A DNA stretch of 64,000 nt, taken from assembly GCF_947503375.1 (NCBI RefSeq), contig NZ_CANNDQ010000005.1:186001-250000 (forward strand). Reading direction: 5' to 3'. The notes under the pieces were generated by a model that was not told where the DNA came from, ran no database searches, and saw nothing but the letters and a program-made list of their open reading frames with translations. The position numbers and the translations under genes were made by a program. Source of the DNA: an uncultured Psychroserpens sp. (lineage in GTDB: Bacteria; Bacteroidota; Bacteroidia; Flavobacteriales; Flavobacteriaceae). The first letter of the stretch is position 1, and each line of letters begins with the position of its first letter. Shown here piece after piece: positions 61,641-64,000 of the stretch.

Positions 61641-62996
61641 ATGAACGTACATTTCATAGCCATAGGAGGCGCAGCAATGCATAATTTAGCCATTGCATTG
61701 CATAATAAAGGGTATCATGTTAGTGGAAGTGATGATACGATATTTGATCCTTCAAAATCTAGATTAGAAGCAAAGGGATTACTACCCGAAAACTTTGGCT
61801 GGTTTCCAGAAAAGATTACGACATCTCTTGATGCAATTGTATTGGGTATGCATGCTAAAGCTGATAATCCAGAGTTGTTAAAAGCTCAAAAACTAGGGTT
61901 AAAAATTTATAGCTATCCAGAATTTCTATACGAACAATCAAAGTATAAAACCCGAGTTGTTATTGGTGGTAGCCACGGTAAAACAACTATCACATCAATG
62001 ATTTTACACGTAATGCACTATCATGATAGAGATGTTGACTATATGGTTGGTGCCCAGCTTGAAGGCTTCGATGTGATGGTGAAACTTACTGAGGATAATG
62101 ACTTTATTGTTTTAGAAGGTGATGAATATTTAAGCTCACCAATAGATAGGCGACCAAAATTTCACTTATATAAGCCTAATATTGCTTTACTGAGTGGTAT
62201 TGCTTGGGATCATATCAATGTGTTTCCCACATATGACAATTATGTAGAACAATTTTCAATATTTGTTGATAGTATTACCAATGGCGGAAGCATTAATTAC
62301 AATGAAGAAGATCTTGAGGTGAAACGCGTAGTTGAAGCAAGCGAAAATACCATTCGAAAATTAGCTTATCACACACCTGCCTATCGAGTTGAAAACGGAC
62401 AAACGTTATTAGAAACTCCTGAAGGTGATTTACCTATAGAGGTTTTTGGCAAACACAACCTTAATAACCTTGCCGGAGCCAAATGGATTTGTCAGCACAT
62501 GGGCATTGATGAGGATGATTTCTATGAAGCCATATCAACATTTAAAGGCGCAAGTAAACGTTTAGAGAAAATTGCAGAGAATTCTAAAAGTGTTGCCTAT
62601 AAAGATTTTGCGCACTCTCCTAGTAAAGTACAAGCAACAACAAAAGCAGTGAAAGAACAATATGAAACTAGAACTCTAGTAGCCTGTCTTGAACTGCATA
62701 CCTATAGTAGTTTGAATGCTGAGTTTTTAAAAGAGTATAAAGGTGCTCTCGATGCTGCAGATGTTGCTGTAGTATTTTATTCACCACATGCAGTCGAGAT
62801 TAAAAAATTAGAAGAAGTAACACATGAACAAATAGCAGCTGCATTTGAGCATGATGACTTGATCATCTATACCAATCCTGAAGATTTTAAACAGTTCTTG
62901 TTTTCTGAAAATTTTAACGATAAGGCACTACTGCTCATGAGTTCTGGTAACTATGGTGGTTTAAACTTTGATGAAGTAAAACAATTGATAAACTAG
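61641..62996 (+). CDS. mpl: Mur ligase family protein, Mpl-like (UDP-N-acetylmuramate:tripeptide ligase)
   Basis: HFIAIGGAAMHNLAIALHNKGYHVSGSDD; GGSHGKTTITSMI; LEGDEY; FAHSPSKV. Confidence 0.8.
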   Translation: MNVHFIAIGGAAMHNLAIALHNKGYHVSGSDDTIFDPSKSRLEAKGLLPENFGWFPEKITTSLDAIVLGMHAKADNPELLKAQKLGLKIYSYPEFLYEQSKYKTRVVIGGSHGKTTITSMILHVMHYHDRDVDYMVGAQLEGFDVMVKLTEDNDFIVLEGDEYLSSPIDRRPKFHLYKPNIALLSGIAWDHINVFPTYDNYVEQFSIFVDSITNGGSINYNEEDLEVKRVVEASENTIRKLAYHTPAYRVENGQTLLETPEGDLPIEVFGKHNLNNLAGAKWICQHMGIDEDDFYEAISTFKGASKRLEKIAENSKSVAYKDFAHSPSKVQATTKAVKEQYETRTLVACLELHTYSSLNAEFLKEYKGALDAADVAVVFYSPHAVEIKKLEEVTHEQIAAAFEHDDLIIYTNPEDFKQFLFSENFNDKALLLMSSGNYGGLNFDEVKQLIN

Positions 62997-63586
62997 ATAA
63001 ATACTTTATCTAAAAACTGTTTGATACTTTCTTGATTTGCTTGTATCAATTGAGTCCTTGCTGCCTTGGTGTCGCTTGGTTTTTTATCTTGAGATAATTT
63101 AAACTTACCCTCCCAATTAGTAATGGAGATTTCAAACATTTTTATATAGTTTAAATTTCTATTAAGTCTTGGATTGTCTGGTTCTAAGATATATTTATGA
63201 TCTGGAGCCTCTAAGAATTCAGTCATTGTAATTAGTGATTGTTTTAAAGCCGCATTACTCTCAATAGCTTGAACTGTTCCTTTTAAATGCACTTTAATAT
63301 AATTCCACGTTGGCAATTGTGTGGTACCGTAAACACTTGGTGAGATGTAACATTGTGGACCAGAAAAAATAACAGTCACTTCCTTATTACCTTTCAATAG
63401 TTTTGCTTGAGGGTTGTAAATATCTATATGACCTATAAGTTTTTCGTTTTCAAAGATCAAAGGTAAATGTGTTACTAAAGGCTCATTTTTATCTACTGAG
63501 ATGAGTGTTGCTAATGGATAAGCCTTTATAACTTCTATAAGATGATCTTGGTTGTCGTCTAGATGATACTTTGGTGGATAATTCAA
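62993..63586 (-). CDS. FMN-binding negative transcriptional regulator (PaiB family)
   Basis: PPKYHLDD...ATLISVDKNEPLVTHLPLIFE...GPQCYISPSVYGTTQLPTWNYIKVHLKG. Confidence 0.92.
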   Translation of the reverse strand: MNYPPKYHLDDNQDHLIEVIKAYPLATLISVDKNEPLVTHLPLIFENEKLIGHIDIYNPQAKLLKGNKEVTVIFSGPQCYISPSVYGTTQLPTWNYIKVHLKGTVQAIESNAALKQSLITMTEFLEAPDHKYILEPDNPRLNRNLNYIKMFEISITNWEGKFKLSQDKKPSDTKAARTQLIQANQESIKQFLDKVFI

Positions 63587-63663
63587 AACTACAATTCGTG
63601 TATTACAAGGTTTAATCGTCTAAATTTATTGCACCTGAAAGTTACAATATATATCTTTATCTC

Positions 63664-64000
63664 ATGCACGATAAAACAGCTTCGTTTTCAATAAAGAATT
63701 GGTCACAAGATGACCAACCACGTGAAAAGCTCAGAGACAAAGGCAGGCTTACTTTGAGTGATGCCGAATTGATTGCGATCTTAATTGGTTCAGGTCATCG
63801 AAATGAAAGTGCTGTGGCATTAAGTAAACGTATTTTGGCTACCGTTGATAACAATCTCAACGAATTAGGTAAGTTGTCTTTAAATCAATTGATGGCATTC
63901 AAAGGTATTGGCGAAGCCAAAGCGATTTCAATTACAGCTGCTTTAGAACTAGGGCGAAGACGCAGAAGTGAAGGAGTACTAGAGAAAAATAAAATCACCT
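63664..64000 (+). CDS. radC: DNA repair protein RadC (3' end beyond window)
   Basis: Not in ORF track because it runs off the edge; my translation: MHDKTASFSIKNWSQDDQPREKLRDKGRLTLSDAELIAILIGSGHRNESAVALSKRIL...GIGEAKAISITAALELGRRRR. Confidence 0.93.
   Translation, partial: MHDKTASFSIKNWSQDDQPREKLRDKGRLTLSDAELIAILIGSGHRNESAVALSKRILATVDNNLNELGKLSLNQLMAFKGIGEAKAISITAALELGRRRRSEGVLEKNKIT

Overview
This 64 kb window comes from an AT-rich Bacteroidota chromosome, almost certainly Flavobacteriaceae. It carries gldKLMN, a SusC/SusD pair, TAnnTTTG-type promoters and lipoproteins with acidic export-like motifs. Most of it is conserved chromosomal backbone: groES/groEL, a miaB - sigma54 activator - lptE - secG gene block, topA, gldKLMN, era, der, alaS, a Mpl-like ligase and a truncated radC at the right edge that the ORF track missed. 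One initiator tRNA is present. I saw no rRNA, CRISPR array, transposase, integrase or prophage module. More accessory-looking stretches are about 26-36.5 kb (plant-type LRR protein, TPR/HTH regulator, lipoproteins, transglutaminase), 34.5-42.8 kb (LytS/LytTR two-component system divergent from a three-gene SusC/SusD/lipoprotein operon without CAZymes), 42.8-48.4 kb (small enzymes and an S33 hydrolase-ankyrin fusion) and 52 kb (small XRE regulator operon with a repeat-rich operator-like region). The observations most worth a second look are: (1) a near-perfect -24/-12 sigma54-type promoter and a perfect 16-nt palindrome upstream of groES, next to a receiver-less PspF-like sigma54 activator embedded in an envelope/secretion gene block; (2) the LytTR-SusCD intergenic region, with repeated GTTAAAAACA-type motifs and a long-range inverted repeat in the susC leader; (3) the XRE operon promoter with nested inverted and direct repeats. 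All functional calls are made by reading the protein sequences; no database search was run.
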